Origin: Platycnemis pennipes | Taxonomy: Eukaryota > Arthropoda > Insecta > Odonata > Platycnemididae | Assembly (NCBI GenBank): GCA_933228895.1 | Contig: OW121847.1 | Location: forward strand, 123,794,350-123,858,349 | Reading direction: 5' to 3' | Length of the DNA stretch: 64,000 nt | Shown: positions 37,301 to 49,494 of the stretch, in pieces | Layout: the number at the start of each line of letters is the position of its first letter | Numbering within the stretch: the first letter of the stretch is position 1 | The notes under the pieces: model-generated | What the model was told of the DNA's origin: nothing | The model's database searches: none | Seen by the model: the letters and a program-made list of their open reading frames with translations, nothing else | Made by a program: the position numbers and the translations under genes

Positions 37301-38225
37301 TGCTGTGCGAAAAATGAAGAGCGGAGAACACGTTCTCTCTGACATAAGTTAAATCAAAAAATAACAATAACGCTAGCGCACGCGTTATGAAGATCCATGA
37401 TCGAGGCCCTGTTTATGTGTATTGTCGCGCGTAATGCGTGAGGAGCTATCTTGTGAATAGCTGTGGTCATCTTGTGATCACTGGGTTTCTTTAAATATTT
37501 CGGGGTGTGTGTGCACAGCATATAACATTTATCGTTCAAAGAGTTTCGTGGAAATGGCGATGAGGTACGCCTGTAATTAGTTTTTAATTATTATCCTTTA
37601 ATTTACTCTCATTTTTGTTGATGTTATATCTCTTTTGTGAGAAGCATATCTCTTTTTATTTTCTTACTATTTTGACTTGTTACATAAGTGTGTATCATTT
37701 TACACACTTAAAATTTTCCTTTTCCTTAATTCGCATAGTTTTTTCTTGATGTTGTATGTGTACCCTACTACTGAGGTCTAGATGTAGAATAAAATATTGA
37801 AGTTTTACTTTAATAGCACTGTTACGTGACGCAATTCAGTTATTCATCTCTGTATAATTATTGTTGTCTTTAACGCCTTTAATTACCTCTCACACCCCCG
37901 TGCTCCGCCTCCTGCGCAGTGTAAGAAGCTTTCTTCTATTTCAATTCTAATTATTACGACTTATTAAGTCTTCATACACTTTTATTTTCTTTTCCCTCTG
38001 AATGAATTTATCTGTAAGTAAGTGAAAACTATCGGACGTAATTGGAGTATTAGTAGCGTGTAGTCCAATAAATTTGACCATAACTTATCCCGTACTTGCT
38101 GGGACTGAAAATTATTTATTCTTAGGTGTTTATTTTACCTTTTACCCTGGTCTCTTTTCAAATTTTATTTGACTGGGAGTACCATTCCTTCATGCACTGA
38201 CCAATATTGGTGATTCATTATTTTA
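34310..38225. other. Intronic sequence, no gene seen
   Basis: It includes a short GC-rich patch at 34600-34690 with alternating cg, a C/T-rich patch at 36840-37060, and a 10-bp inverted repeat with a 6-nt loop at 37685-37710. No coding feature is supportable. Confidence 0.5.
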
Positions 38226-38229
38226 CCCT

Positions 38230-38290
38230 AACCCCGTCATTTATGCCATGTGTTAAAAGGTTTTTAACACATGGCATAATTGACGGGGTT
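38230..38290. repeat. Hairpin, 29-bp arms with 3-nt loop
   Basis: The arms 38230-38258 and 38262-38290 are reverse complements with one mismatch. The left arm begins aaccccgtcatttatgcc. The surroundings are AT-rich intron. It may be a tiny palindromic element, a snap-back duplication, or a hairpin RNA source. No target duplication was recognised. Confidence 0.9.
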
Positions 38291-39062
38291 GACTTTCGGT
38301 GCGTTAGTATATTCATGGGGTGTAATGTATTTATGAGGGAGTGACTCCATTACAATACGTGATAATAACTCCAACCCTGGCCTATTGTTGAATATGTATT
38401 TGTTAATGTTGTGGAATTGCTATTTCAGGCGTGTTTGTTTACTTTTCTGGTGGATTTTACTGCCAATGCGCCTTTCAGATTGTGTATGACGCCACCGTGA
38501 TGCCCTTGTAACCTTCATCCATCCCTCCCTTTTAGAATGATATATGTCATTACTCTTTGGAAACTCTTCATCGCCTTATTTATGGTGCAATAGTGCCAGT
38601 TTATAAGTCGCCTTCTATAATCTTAAACTGGCCAAGACGCAAGAGAGTTCACGCGGAGCGACTGGAGTAGTTGAAAAAATAATAAATCCGAAGCTCTTGG
38701 CTGTCACCCGCGCTCGTAAAAATCAAAAGAGAACATAAGTATGTCTTGAGGAGGTACTTGCTTTGGACAAGTAACGGACGTAACTCTGCAGAAAAAAAAG
38801 GGAAAGGAATGAAGAATTCTTGAACAAGTAGTTGTTTTATTCTTCTCTTTTAGAGTAGTGTTGCCCTACGTGAGTGATGCGTCGCGCTCGAGGGCACAGA
38901 GTAGTTTATTTTGAAATATTTACCTGTGGACCACGTTTATCCACACCACTTTGGTCTGGTTAGATATGTATATCCGCGATAAATATTACCTTCCATTATT
39001 TTGCCAAAGTAAAGGGATTGGAACCCCATGGTTTGGGGCAATGTTGCCTGAAATAGCAGAGG

Positions 39063-39305
39063 ATACCAGCTGGAACTGAACGGGAAGGAGATGAACAGTG
39101 AGCCATTAATGTATTGATGATTGAGGTGTTTTTGCCTATTGAAAATAAATCCTTAGCACTCCAATAGTGTAACAGTTTCAGCATAAAATATCAGTTGAAA
39201 TTTAGCAGTAAGGAAATGAACAATGAGTCATCATTGCAGTACTAATTGAGGTGTTTTTGCCTGTTGAAAATATATTCATAACACTTAATAAACTACCACC
39301 TCAAT
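39063..39305. repeat. Diverged tandem duplication, about 125-bp unit
   Basis: Two adjacent segments share order and wording: atgaaca at 39091 and 39216, and gaggtgtttttgcct followed by ttgaaaata, each offset by about 125 bp. Substitutions throughout suggest an old duplication. Confidence 0.65.
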
Positions 39306-39589
39306 AGTATACCGCACAATACCGACACACTACCCAAAAGATATTTAAACTGCACTTATGCTATCTGTTTTTATTGAAAAAATATTTGTTGTTCAACATT
39401 CATTTGATTATTTTATTGCATGACAAATTAATGGGAAGTCCCTCATTCCAATGTTCGTCAGCCAAGCTGATTATACTCAACCGATGAAAACTGATAGAAA
39501 CACGTGAAAACAATATTTGACGAATAATATGTCCTTCGTATTACTCACATTAAATATAAATGCTGGTTGCAGTAGTTAGAATAGAAACG

Positions 39590-39720
39590 CGCCGGCATGG
39601 CAGGCCAAGGATCGCGGGTTGAAATCCTGCTTTAGGAATGGATATCGTCGTGTCCAAGGATTAAGATTAATGTAATGATGTAATATGACCTCGCCGTTGT
39701 GGTGACTAAAATTTGACATT
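39590..39720 (+). repeat. tRNA-derived SINE-like element (weak)
   Basis: A B-box-like gggttgaaatcctgc lies at 39616-39630, with a tRNA-like segment containing ggcatggcaggcc ahead of it. The tail contains gtaatatgacc, similar to the tail of the element at 18258. The minus-strand open frame across it (39576-39959) shows no known domain. Confidence 0.4.
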
Positions 39721-39979
39721 ATTGCTGCAGTATATTTCATATTTTGTAAGCAAGTCCATTTATCATGCTTTCGTCTTAAAGTAACAAAGGTCCTTTTCCT
39801 TATTTTGAGACAATTCTGTTTCGTTCCAAGACCCTCATCCCGTATCACAACAAGGTATTCCAATATTGGGTATCTGGTGAGAGTGGGGTTTGGAACTCTG
39901 GCTCCCCAATTCAAGGAACTATAACTCGTAAAAAAAAAAACTGTTGTCCTGTTCCACATTAAATTCGCGGCAATAATAA

Positions 39980-40878
39980 TCTATATAGGTATATTAATTT
40001 TGTAGCGTGTCAGTCAGTCCATCATTCTGTATCCGTTTTTTTCGTTCTCTCCCAATTTTTGAGCTAAAAGAGTGAGGTTTGTTGCTTTGAACGTGGATTC
40101 TCTGTCTACATGGTTTGATAGTAGTTTTGGATTTTTAGCAGTTAGTGGCGCAGAGAAAAATGCAAAAGAAAATTTGGTGTTTTACCTATCTTTTAACATG
40201 GGGATCCAGTTGCTATGCAAATTTGTTTACGTTGCTAAGTGAATGTGTTTACGTTTTTGGTAAAGGGACACAAATTGGATTGAAGAATTTAAAGAAAGTG
40301 GAATTAGTTTCATCAATCAATTTTGTAAGTATGAAAATATTAATTGACGTTTTCGATGTGCAGATAGTGAAATAAAACAATTTTTGCCTACCGACCTCGA
40401 TCTTGTGTATGAAATGTGAATATCAAAGCTAGACGTTTTGAAGTACTTTTCTAATAGTTGAAAGAAGGTTATAAAATGTTTATTATGTATTAATGTTTTT
40501 TGTTAAATCATCAGGTTAATTCGAGTATGTATTAATTTTGTAGCGTGTCAGTCAGTCATTCTGAATCCGTTTTGTTTTGTTCTCTCCCAAGTTTTGAGCT
40601 GGAAGAGTGAGGTTTGGTGCGTTGAGTGTGGATTCTCTGTCTGCATGATTTGGTAGTAGTTTTGGATTTTTAGTAGTTTTTGGTGTAGAGAAAAATGCAA
40701 TAAAAATGGTTTTTGAGAGTGGGAGACAACATGTAATGAAAATATGGTGTAGAAAAAAGTACACAAACGTATAGCATAATTAGAGTGGGACACATTTCTC
40801 TATTAAAAATAGCCATTTCCTTCTCTCTGGATACGAAATGCTTATGAAAAGTGCCTGAAAAGCTGGCAGGTCTGCTAG
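39980..40878. mobile_element. Possible non-autonomous Helitron with internal duplication
   Basis: The segment starts tctatataggtatatt after an A and ends gcaggtctgctag before a T. It therefore has the TC...CTAG ends and A/T insertion context expected for Helitrons. A clear 3' hairpin just before CTAG is lacking, which weakens the call. Inside, about 180 bp starting at 39992 is repeated in the same orientation at 40530 (both begin tattaattttgtagcgtgt) with moderate divergence. No Rep/helicase coding is present. Confidence 0.35.
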
Positions 40879-40926
40879 TACGAAGTTAATTTTTCAGCCT
40901 TTGATATTTTTGACAGACCTAAGAAG

Positions 40927-40980
40927 GTTTCGAATGAACGAAAGGTTTCGAATGAACGAAAGGTTTCGAATGAACGAAAG
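40927..40980. repeat. Minisatellite, three copies of an 18-bp unit
   Basis: Three identical tandem copies of gtttcgaatgaacgaaag. A fourth copy breaks down after gttt at 40981. Confidence 0.97.
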
Positions 40981-40984
40981 GTTT

Positions 40985-42395
40985 ATCATTTATGGGTGGT
41001 TTATCATAAATTGATGATTATCTAGTTTTCGAACCCTAATTATGTGGCACTGAAAAATATTGATCGGAGCAACAAGGTATCTGTGGTCATGCCCTAGGTA
41101 TCGCATTAAAATTTAATAATTCATTGCCTCAAGCCTCTTCTATGCAGACATAGGTGCAAATATTTTGCTCAATAGAACTGGTTTTAGTTCCTAACTTACT
41201 ATAGTTAGGACTTTCTCAAATGGAAGACCAGAGAATTTTTTTTGCTCATTACTTTCGTCATATTAACTTTAAATTGCGATTTCCTAATTAGGGGGACCGA
41301 TTCTGAGTGTAGTTTTTTGCATGTACTTGCATCTCAGAGTACATCGATCCTTTTTTAAAAATTTATTTGGGAAATTCAACGAAATGAATTCCTAATGTTT
41401 GTTATGCACTAAACTGCATAAATAATTTCTAAGGTTTAGTGTGTACGCCCTATTTTTATTTTTGTATTTAAAATGTTCCACATTGTGACCTTTTTTATGC
41501 ATTGTTAAAGTCAGCTTCAGGAAGGGGGGTTCTATTGCATTGATTCTCCTTATTGTTCAGTTCGTTAGATAATGCGTTTCTGATATTACCTAGCTTATTA
41601 TATCGGAACGGCTTAGGTATGGGATAGAAATATTCTTCTCCCCGGAACGTTTCGCGCTGCTTTGAAACGAGTTATTTTAGCCTTCGCAGACATGAGCTGC
41701 GACGTGAATCCCGTCCTGTAGGTCTGGTGAGTTCTTAAACAGTCGCCAGATTTCCCATCTTTTGTGTACAAAGCGTGTGAATAGTTCATGCATGAAAATG
41801 GCGTGCGGCGTAAAGGTCAAAGTTTACCGTAGGGAGGGACCTCGTGGAGATACACTGATCAGACGATGATTCGCGTCTGTATCCTCCGCCCACACAGGCC
41901 CCCTGGCTCACGGCTCACAACGGCGTCGGGGTGGCATCTCTCTTTTATTTTAATCGGTTATAATTTTCCTTCTGTTTAGAATTCTAGTCCTTGAATGCCT
42001 TTATATGTGGAAATATCGTGTTTGACAGACTGTCGCGCCGATAATTTAGGGAGTTCTCATCCGTGGGTGTTAACAGCGAGGAATTAAGGCCATTGAAATC
42101 GTTTTACGAGTTTATTTTTACTGGTGTGTTTTATTTTTTAACGGCGGAGCATCTTGAGAACTGTCTGGCTCTCGGCGCGTTTCAGTCGTGTACTTACGTT
42201 ATATTTTTTCCTCTTGAGTTTCTTGTCAGTTTGAACGCTTTTAGCAGAAATTTTGAGGGAAATATAGATTATTTTTTAATTAACTAATTGGAATACCATG
42301 ATCGAAATTGTGAATTTACAATGCCAATATAATGACACCCATATTTTATTACTTAGTCTTTAAAACTTATACCACAGACTTCCCTTCAAGGAGAG
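40985..42395. other. Intronic sequence, no gene seen
   Basis: AT-rich, with a modest CpG-containing patch at about 41680-41940. No gene is recognisable. Confidence 0.5.
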
Positions 42396-42398
42396 AGT

Positions 42399-42740
42399 TA
42401 CCGGGTCGATGTGGTGTTGGCTTCCCATTCCAAGGATCCGGATTTGAATCCCGGCATGCTATATATTTTTCATTGGATTACCTGCCGCTACTTTAGTGCT
42501 TTTTGAAAGTGCTTCAAGTACTCCGTTCATCGTGGGTACGTTTAACCGTTGACCACTTGACGTCTTTCGTGAAGAGCATGATAAAAGTGGACGCCGGGTT
42601 TCTCTTCACCCTCTCTCTCTTCCCAGAAAAGAAATCCTACCCCTTATAAATTATCGACCTTACGCGATCGACGCAAAGAACCGTAGCTGTCGAGCGCCTC
42701 TCTTAAATAACTTCGCGGCGTAAGGTTCAATAAACTCTTC
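42399..42740 (+). repeat. tRNA-derived SINE, copy 1 of a two-copy family
   Basis: The tRNA-like head has a B box, ggatttgaatcccg, at 42439-42452, preceded by ttggcttcccattcc. The body shares several ordered words with the element at 61718: ttggcttccc, the acttcaagt-type block, a gtttaaccgttgacc-type block, ggtttctct and cgacctta-type words. The shared order across about 300 bp supports a common family. The 3' boundary is approximate. Confidence 0.6.
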
Positions 42741-43500
42741 ATGTTACTTCGCCTTGCATGCAATAGCAATTAATAGCAAGCCACCTTGAAAGATTTACTT
42801 TAATATCCTTTGAAATGATAGGTAAATTCAAATTGAATTACTTTCATTTGTGTAGATAATATTTGTCTTCTCGCTTTTAACTTCACCAGTAGGTATTTCT
42901 GCACTCCTTTTGACAATACATATGGCATTATGTTTTCAAATTGATTATTCGCGGTGTCAAAGTATTGAGTATTTTCAAAGTTGTTTTAAATTACACTAGT
43001 GTTTTGGATGAATCTATTCATAAATGTTCCTTGGAGCTAAGTACGAGCGTAATTATGTTTAGCACTACACTCGGAGATGCATATGTAAAACGCTATTGGT
43101 TATCTTCATCCCCTAACGTGAGAGCAAAAATTATATTTCGTTGTTATCTAGTTTCTTCGCGATCGGTTTCTTTCCTATCTGATCGTATATATATTCATTT
43201 TTTCCTCCAGCTCCATCTATTGCTATCGCATCTCTTACCAAACCCTGTTCTGCACCAACTGTTTAAGTGCTTTCGTAAACAGTTTTTCAATATGCTAGCA
43301 CAAGAATCTACTGTTCGTGCGGAATTCTTCCTATATTTTGGTAATCCCTGAAAGTGAACGCTTTATCGGTTCTACTGCACAGTATTTCTTGAGGCGTAGT
43401 CGAAACGCACTAGGTTTGGATTTCCGTGGCTGTGAAAAGTAGCTCGAGGGTGGGTACGTGCCTACCTGAGCGTCTGTGTTCATCGTCGCGCCGTAGTCAA
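42741..43500. other. Intronic sequence, no secure gene
   Basis: A 136-codon + frame (42941-43351) is open and of ordinary composition, but it has no recognisable motif, no supporting splice or promoter context and AT-rich codons. I treat it as chance. Confidence 0.4.
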
Positions 43501-44105
43501 AGCCCTTGACGGATCACGGAGGAGAGAGTTGCGGCTCCTAAATGTTGGTAGCCAACTTTGCTCTCTCTCCTTTCTCTCTCTCTCTCTCTCTCCCCTGCCT
43601 TACTTCACCTTCCTAATCCTCACCCCTCGTCTCGACCACCCCTGCTCGAACTTCCGCCAGCCTTACTTTCCCTTTATCTCGTCTCCTTGTCCGTCTCTCT
43701 CTCTCTTCCTCCCTCTCTCCCACCTTTCTCCGCTCACTCTTTTCCCCTGCCCCCCTCACCTCCCCGCACCCCCTTGCTCCCTTGAGGTGCTCAGTCGCTC
43801 CTTCCCGTTCCTTCACCTCCTGAATTGTTTCGCCTCCCCTCCCGGCCTGATTGCTTCTATTCCCTCCTCCACCCGCTCTCCTCGCCCTGTTATCTCTCTT
43901 CTTCGCCCGTCTGTCCGCCCATCGGTCCTCGTCGTCTCCTCGCTCTTTCCCTCGCACTCATTAGCCTTCCGTCTATTTCGAGGGATATTTTTACGATTAG
44001 TTAAGCTCTTCCCCCGTACGGTTTTGGGCGCTGATTTCCCTCGCCCGCTCCCGCCCCCTTTTAAAATCCTTCCGCTATCAAGCTTGAGGGTATCGGAAAG
44101 AAGGA
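43500..44105. repeat. Pyrimidine-rich GC island III
   Basis: C/T-dominated on the + strand, with (CT)n runs at about 43561-43593 and 43695-43711. The overlapping long open frames (43529-44119 + and 43613-43957 -) are low-complexity. Confidence 0.7.
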
Positions 44106-44339
44106 AGAAAAAAAATTAATTTTTCAACGATATTTCAACTTTCTTGGTACTCGCTCGTTCAAAATTTACGTTTATGTTTAAATAGGCAACACGTGGCATA
44201 TTTATGTTCAATGCCTCGTTTTCTGAACGCTAAAACGTGTGTGGTGAAGTTGCATCTCACGGTTTTCGAGCCGAGTTGCATTTGTTTCCTTAATTCCGGA
44301 GGCCATTGTGATAGTCTCGGACCGCTGAGTAAATACAGC

Positions 44340-46240
44340 TACGATTTCCCCCCCTCTCCGGTCTTCCCCCAAATATCCTCGGCGTTTATGAGAATCGTCT
44401 CACGATGGCCTCTCTCCCTTTCCCTCTCCTCCATCGCTCCTCCCCCTCGGGATTCACCCCAGTTCCTTTCCTCTCCTCTCCCCCACGTTCGCTCCTCCGC
44501 TTCCCTCATTTTCCTCTCTTCCCATTTTCTCGCCTCTCGCTCGCACACGAGAGAGAGAGAGAGAGAATCCGTCCGCCGCCCTGTCCTTATCCCTTTCATC
44601 TCCCTCGCCTTCCAACATCTCCCCTCCCCGTTCCGCCTTCCCTCGCACCCGAAATCCCCACTCCTCTCCCTCTCTCTTGTGGCTGCAGTGGTGGCGCCAC
44701 AACTCCCGAACCTCCGGGGCGCAAGCGTCCGTCGTGCCCCCCCCTCCCGGCTGCCCCTCGCCCGCCCCCGAGCGCCGACGCCGCCGCGCACTCCCCGTCG
44801 GCCCGAGCGATGCCCTCCGTCGTGCCCCCCCCCCTGCCGCCCTCCCTCTGCCCCCCCACGAGCCACTCCCTCCCCCTCGTAGTGCTGTGAGGTAGATCGA
44901 TACTTGCCATCTCTCGCCGCCTTCAACTTCAAGCTTCAAATTTTTATTGGCTCGGAAGGAAGGACCGGAGAGAGAATGGACAGGGGAGGGAGGGGAAGGT
45001 TGTGCGTGTACTGGGCGAACTATGGCCGGGATGGGGTCGTGCACGTTCCGTGCCCATCGCGGTCCTCTTCGGCCGCCCAACGGGTCATTCAGCCGCCGAA
45101 CCGTCACGCGGGGAGGCGCGTCCCGATCGCTCCACCCATCTCCTCACCTCTCCCTCTGGGTCCGCCCACGCCCAAGTTCCCGGATGGTCCGTCAGACCGT
45201 CCGTCCGATCCGCTTCCCGGGGGAGGAGTGGCCGAAGGGTGGGTGCCAAACCCTCCCAACTCTCTCCTCGCGCCGAGGCTCTCACCCGTATCTCGCCGAA
45301 TCTCCCGCGCACGCCGCCCCTTCGCGTAGCCGACGCGTTATCTCCGTCGTCTCCGTGTGCGGGGGAGAGAGAGTGTGGCGGGGTCGCGTCTGTGTGTGCG
45401 CGCGCGAGAGGGAGAGGGCGTGCGTCGGACGGATGGGGAGGGGGTTGGTTTGGAAAGAGGGGGTGCACGAAACCGCCGTCCCCATCCCCCTCCCGCCCCT
45501 CCGCCTCTCGGCGACGAGTTGGGTGGGATCGATGCCGGGGTCGCCATGGCGCGATAGCGGGAGCGGCAAGCGATCGAACGGCCGCGTCGTCGCAAGGATT
45601 TCGGCTCCCCGCTCCCCCCCGCCTCACTGATGTACTCCATCCGCCTCCCCTTCCACGCAATCCCCTTCCAATCGCCTTCCTTTCCACCCTGCGTGAATTT
45701 TTTTCAAGCGGAGAGATGCGAATATTCGGTCCCGATGTCATCACCGGCTCTCTATCCGAGTTCTTCACCATTTAGAGCCGTCCATCTTCGTGGTCGTAAT
45801 AGCTCTTACTTCGAGGGGTTTTTCTTTCTCTTCTCCACGAGGACTCAACTGCGAGTCGCCGATTCCCCACATGGATTTGTGCAGATCACTAGGCATTCTT
45901 ATGATTTATCCTCAGTTTTTTTTGGTGGAGGTGACTGCGTGGTCCGGATCCCGTCCTGCTTTCATGCCGAGGTTCACCTGTCATCCTCACGTGCACGCAC
46001 TCACGCGGGAGCACCTTCACGAACCCGCCGCTTATGATTCCGTCGCGGTCATCATCCGTGCCATCGCTCCTCTGCAGTGGATCGGGCATTCTCGCATCCA
46101 CCTCCACAACGCCTTCTTCTTCTTCCCCCTCGTTCCCTCCTCCTCGAGTCGCCGGCGGGATCGAGTTTTCCTTTTGGGCAAGTCCTGCGGCGGATGGTTT
46201 TGTTTTTCTCACCCCCCTCCCTCTCTCTTAAAATAGACTG
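44340..46240. repeat. CpG-rich island complex IV
   Basis: The largest GC-rich block in the window. Positions 44340-44880 are C/T-rich with a (GA)n run at 44549-44566. Positions 44940-45640 are mixed and very CpG-rich. Positions 45640-46230 return to C/T-rich. Open frames overlap in nearly every phase on both strands (for example 45002-45775 + and 45085-45771 -), as expected when stop codons are rare. None has a recognisable domain. Confidence 0.7.
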
Positions 46241-46244
46241 CAAC

Positions 46245-48185
46245 CTATCCGAACCGCGACCACCTCGTGAAGAAGAAACCCGATACTGGTAAAGTCTCCA
46301 TCTCACCTCACCTGTAGGTTGCGGCGCCTAGAGACATCTCTCTCTCTCACACTGCGAATTTTTGAGACACGGGAGATAGAGAAAGTCGGCGGGAGTCTCA
46401 TTGCTTGCTGTATTAACGACGGCGCTGGTTCGTACTCCCCCCAAAAAAACCCCTTGATCACCCATCCTCCTTCCTTTCAGCCCCTCCCGCACGACTCCTG
46501 ACCTCCGGCCCTTCCCCGTGAAAATCAAGGAATTTTCGGCCAAGTCCGAGAGTGTGCATCGTTGAGATCGATCCCGACCTTCCCAATGAGGTGCTAGTTT
46601 GCTTGCAATTCACTCCCCCACGCTCTCAAACCGTTCATGCTGTCGTTAAAAACCACCTCCTGCTCCTACCAGACGTGGCTATCCAACTGCCACAAACTAA
46701 TTTGTATTCATGAAGGCCTCTCTGCTAGAAAGCGAGAGGACGTTTTTGATCCATTTCATTCCATCTTCTCTTCTCCAAATGGGCTTCTCGTTCTCCGTTC
46801 GTTGGATGCTCTTGGCGGAAGATTGTCTACCGTATACTCAAATAACTGAATAACCCGATGATTAGTGGAAATGGCATCATCAAATTGTTAGCGATATCAT
46901 TCGTTCTATTAGGCAGATAAGGACGTGGCTAATGGCGGCATGGTTAAAAATGGTGGAAGATTCATTCAACTGCTGAGGTGTTATTGCATCGACTAACCTA
47001 AGCTCCTAATTCTAAGATAAGCACATAATCCATTTTGACGCGCAATGTTCTGGACACCAGGCTGTCTTTTTAGTTTTTTCAGGGGCTTTTATTCTGCAAT
47101 CCAATGCACTTATTAACTTGTATAAACAAATTTCTCTTCTAATACTTTTCACCTATTTTAAATTATTACTTTATATATTTGTGCGCACACACTAACTCGA
47201 GGGAAACGGTCACGAAGACAATGAAAAATAGAATATGACACAGTTGGTGATTTTACCTTTCTCCGCGTAGTCGGACTTTGATCGTTAGGGCAGATGAGAT
47301 AGTTGACATTCCATGGCGAGTGCTAAGGATTTAATTCGTATTGTCCATGTTGTCGCATCATATCTATTTATTTTTAAGGCATTATTTTCGGTTCGCGTGA
47401 AATAAGGTAGGGAGCAATCCGAATACAGTTGTCTCTTCCGCACGGTTCGCGACTGGCTGTTCGAGAGCTCGCACCCGTCGATTGCGTTCATTTCACTCCC
47501 TAGTCCACGTGAGACAGACGCAGAGGGGAGGAAGAACGGGGATATTAGAAGGAGGATGGGAAATTTCCCCTCGACCAGGACTGAACTCGAGTCCTCGCAG
47601 GGGAAACCCTTGCCAACCCTTTTCCGTGCTACCCGCTGCTTTTTCCGCGCGCCTCGCTGCGACTCATCCCACACCACAGTGTTGCCGTCTCAGATTTGCG
47701 GTCGGCTCTTATTCCGCAATGCATCCTAAATCAGTCAACTAAAAGATGCCGTGGTGCGGGATTCAGTATCCGCGAGGGAAAGCTTTTCTCTGCCCCCGTA
47801 TTTTCTATCAGTCCTCTGCTGTTCTCATTCTTAATTACGCTTTACGCCGATTTCATTCAATAGACTCATCCAAAAGCATTCTTCTCGAACCTGGAATCCT
47901 TCCGTGGGAAGGATATATTTTTCCTTCACGAATAATGTTTGAATTCTTGCGTTACCAATTCTTCAAATTGAAAGAAGGGGTTTTCATTTCTTTTCAGCGA
48001 TACTCGCCGATTTGAGTTCGCAACGCGGAGAATGTAAGCGGAGGATTGAATTTTGCATCATGTGAGGGATATGAAACCCTGTGATGGGCGTGGATGGAAC
48101 CGTGTCACTGATCGCCGAACGCCGAGGCAAATATTTACTCGCCACCTGTCGAACTTGGACTACCTGTCGAACGAGCGGATTTAAA
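46245..48185. other. Intronic sequence, no gene seen
   Basis: Intermediate to AT-rich composition. An acceptor-like tccttcctttcag ends at about 46480. The open frames at 47285-47742 have no recognisable motif. Confidence 0.5.
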
Positions 48186-48189
48186 AAGC

Positions 48190-49490
48190 GGCCCCAAGCT
48201 CACCCGCTGGGCGTCATTTGACTCGGCTAGGCCCGAAACCCAGCGCCGCCGTCTCGGGAAAACTCGTCACTGCACCGCCGAGAAAGGATTCCGAGTACGG
48301 ATACACGAGCGCACCGCACAACTCTCCTTCCTCCCTCTCATTTCTCCCCTCTCCCTCCCGACGCCGTCGAGGGTCGCTCGGGTACACCACCCTGTACGCC
48401 CTGTTTTCTCTCCGACCTGCGGATGGGAGACGCTGCTCCCCTCAACCCGACCGGGGGCGTCGTCGGCGAGGATGCGAAAGGGGTGAGCGGCGACGAGGGG
48501 GGGAGGGAGTCGAGATGAGGGGAGGGGGGATTTTTGAAGGCTCGATGGGCGTGTGTGGAGTGCATGCGATGCTTCCGTGGGTCGGAAGCGGCGGCCATCT
48601 GCCACCGGAGTGGTCCTGAAGGGAGGGAGAAGGGTGGCGGCGGGGAGAGCGCGGCCGGCGGCGCGAGGGTGGGGCGCGGTTTCGCTGCGCCCGCGTCAGC
48701 GGCGGAGGGTGTTCCGCCTCGGGGCGGCGGTGGAGAACAGAAGAAGACCGGAAAGCGTGAGAGGCGCACATGGGCGTTTTAAAAAAAGCGACCCCACCCA
48801 CCCACCCGGCCCGGCACCGCCGTCTCTCTTCCCTCCCAACCACTCTCTCTCTCCCGAAACTCCTCCGCGTCCCCGCACCTCAGAGGGAGTCCTCCGTAGG
48901 TAAAAGTAGAAGCGGTGGACATTTTTCAATCGATCCTCCCCGTCCCTCCATCCTCCCTCCCCCCATCTCAACAACCCCCTCACTCTTTGGTGTTTGTATA
49001 TGTGTGTATAATGACGACACGACGGGCAGAGTTGCTATAGTTTCCGCCGGCGTGGGTTTTATTTTTATCCTCACCGCCGCTCCCACCCTCCCACCCTCGC
49101 ATGGTTGTGTGTGCTTATACTAGTGCTGGCGTGCCCGAGGTGAACGGAGATGGTGGTGGTCAGTGCGGAGGGTCTCCTCCCCGCGCCTTCCCCCATCGTT
49201 GTCGTCGGGACTTCCTCACTCGCGGGAGAAGCATCTCTCTCTCTCTCTCGGTCTCTCCCCACGACCCATCCCCATTTTTCCCACCTTCTTTCTCTCCACC
49301 CACCATCCGATCCACGCCCATTCTGTAGGGATTCGCGCGGATGATAACTGCGGCTTTTAAACCGTGTGGCGTTTTCGCGGGTAATCGCCCTTTACGTGCA
49401 TGCCGTGAAGCAGGATTCGTCCTCGAAATTGCTCGCTCTCTTCAGTCTCCACGCCGATCCGTCCCCCTCCCCTCTCTCCTCCTTTTTTTC
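48190..49490. repeat. CpG-rich island complex V
   Basis: Alternating skew: C/T-rich at 48320-48360, G/A-rich at 48475-48770, then C/T-rich at 48785-49320. It contains acceptor- and donor-like sites bracketing 16 nt (48884-48899). The long open frames on both strands are compositional. Confidence 0.65.
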
Positions 49491-49494
49491 GTTT

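Noticed and set aside
42941..43351. 136-codon + strand open frame of normal composition
   Set aside because: No recognised motif, no promoter or splice context, and AT-rich codon use like the surrounding intron.
45002..45775. 257-codon + strand open frame in the CpG-rich block, with a 228-codon frame opposite it
   Set aside because: Both strands and several phases are open together, as expected at high GC. No recognisable domain is present.
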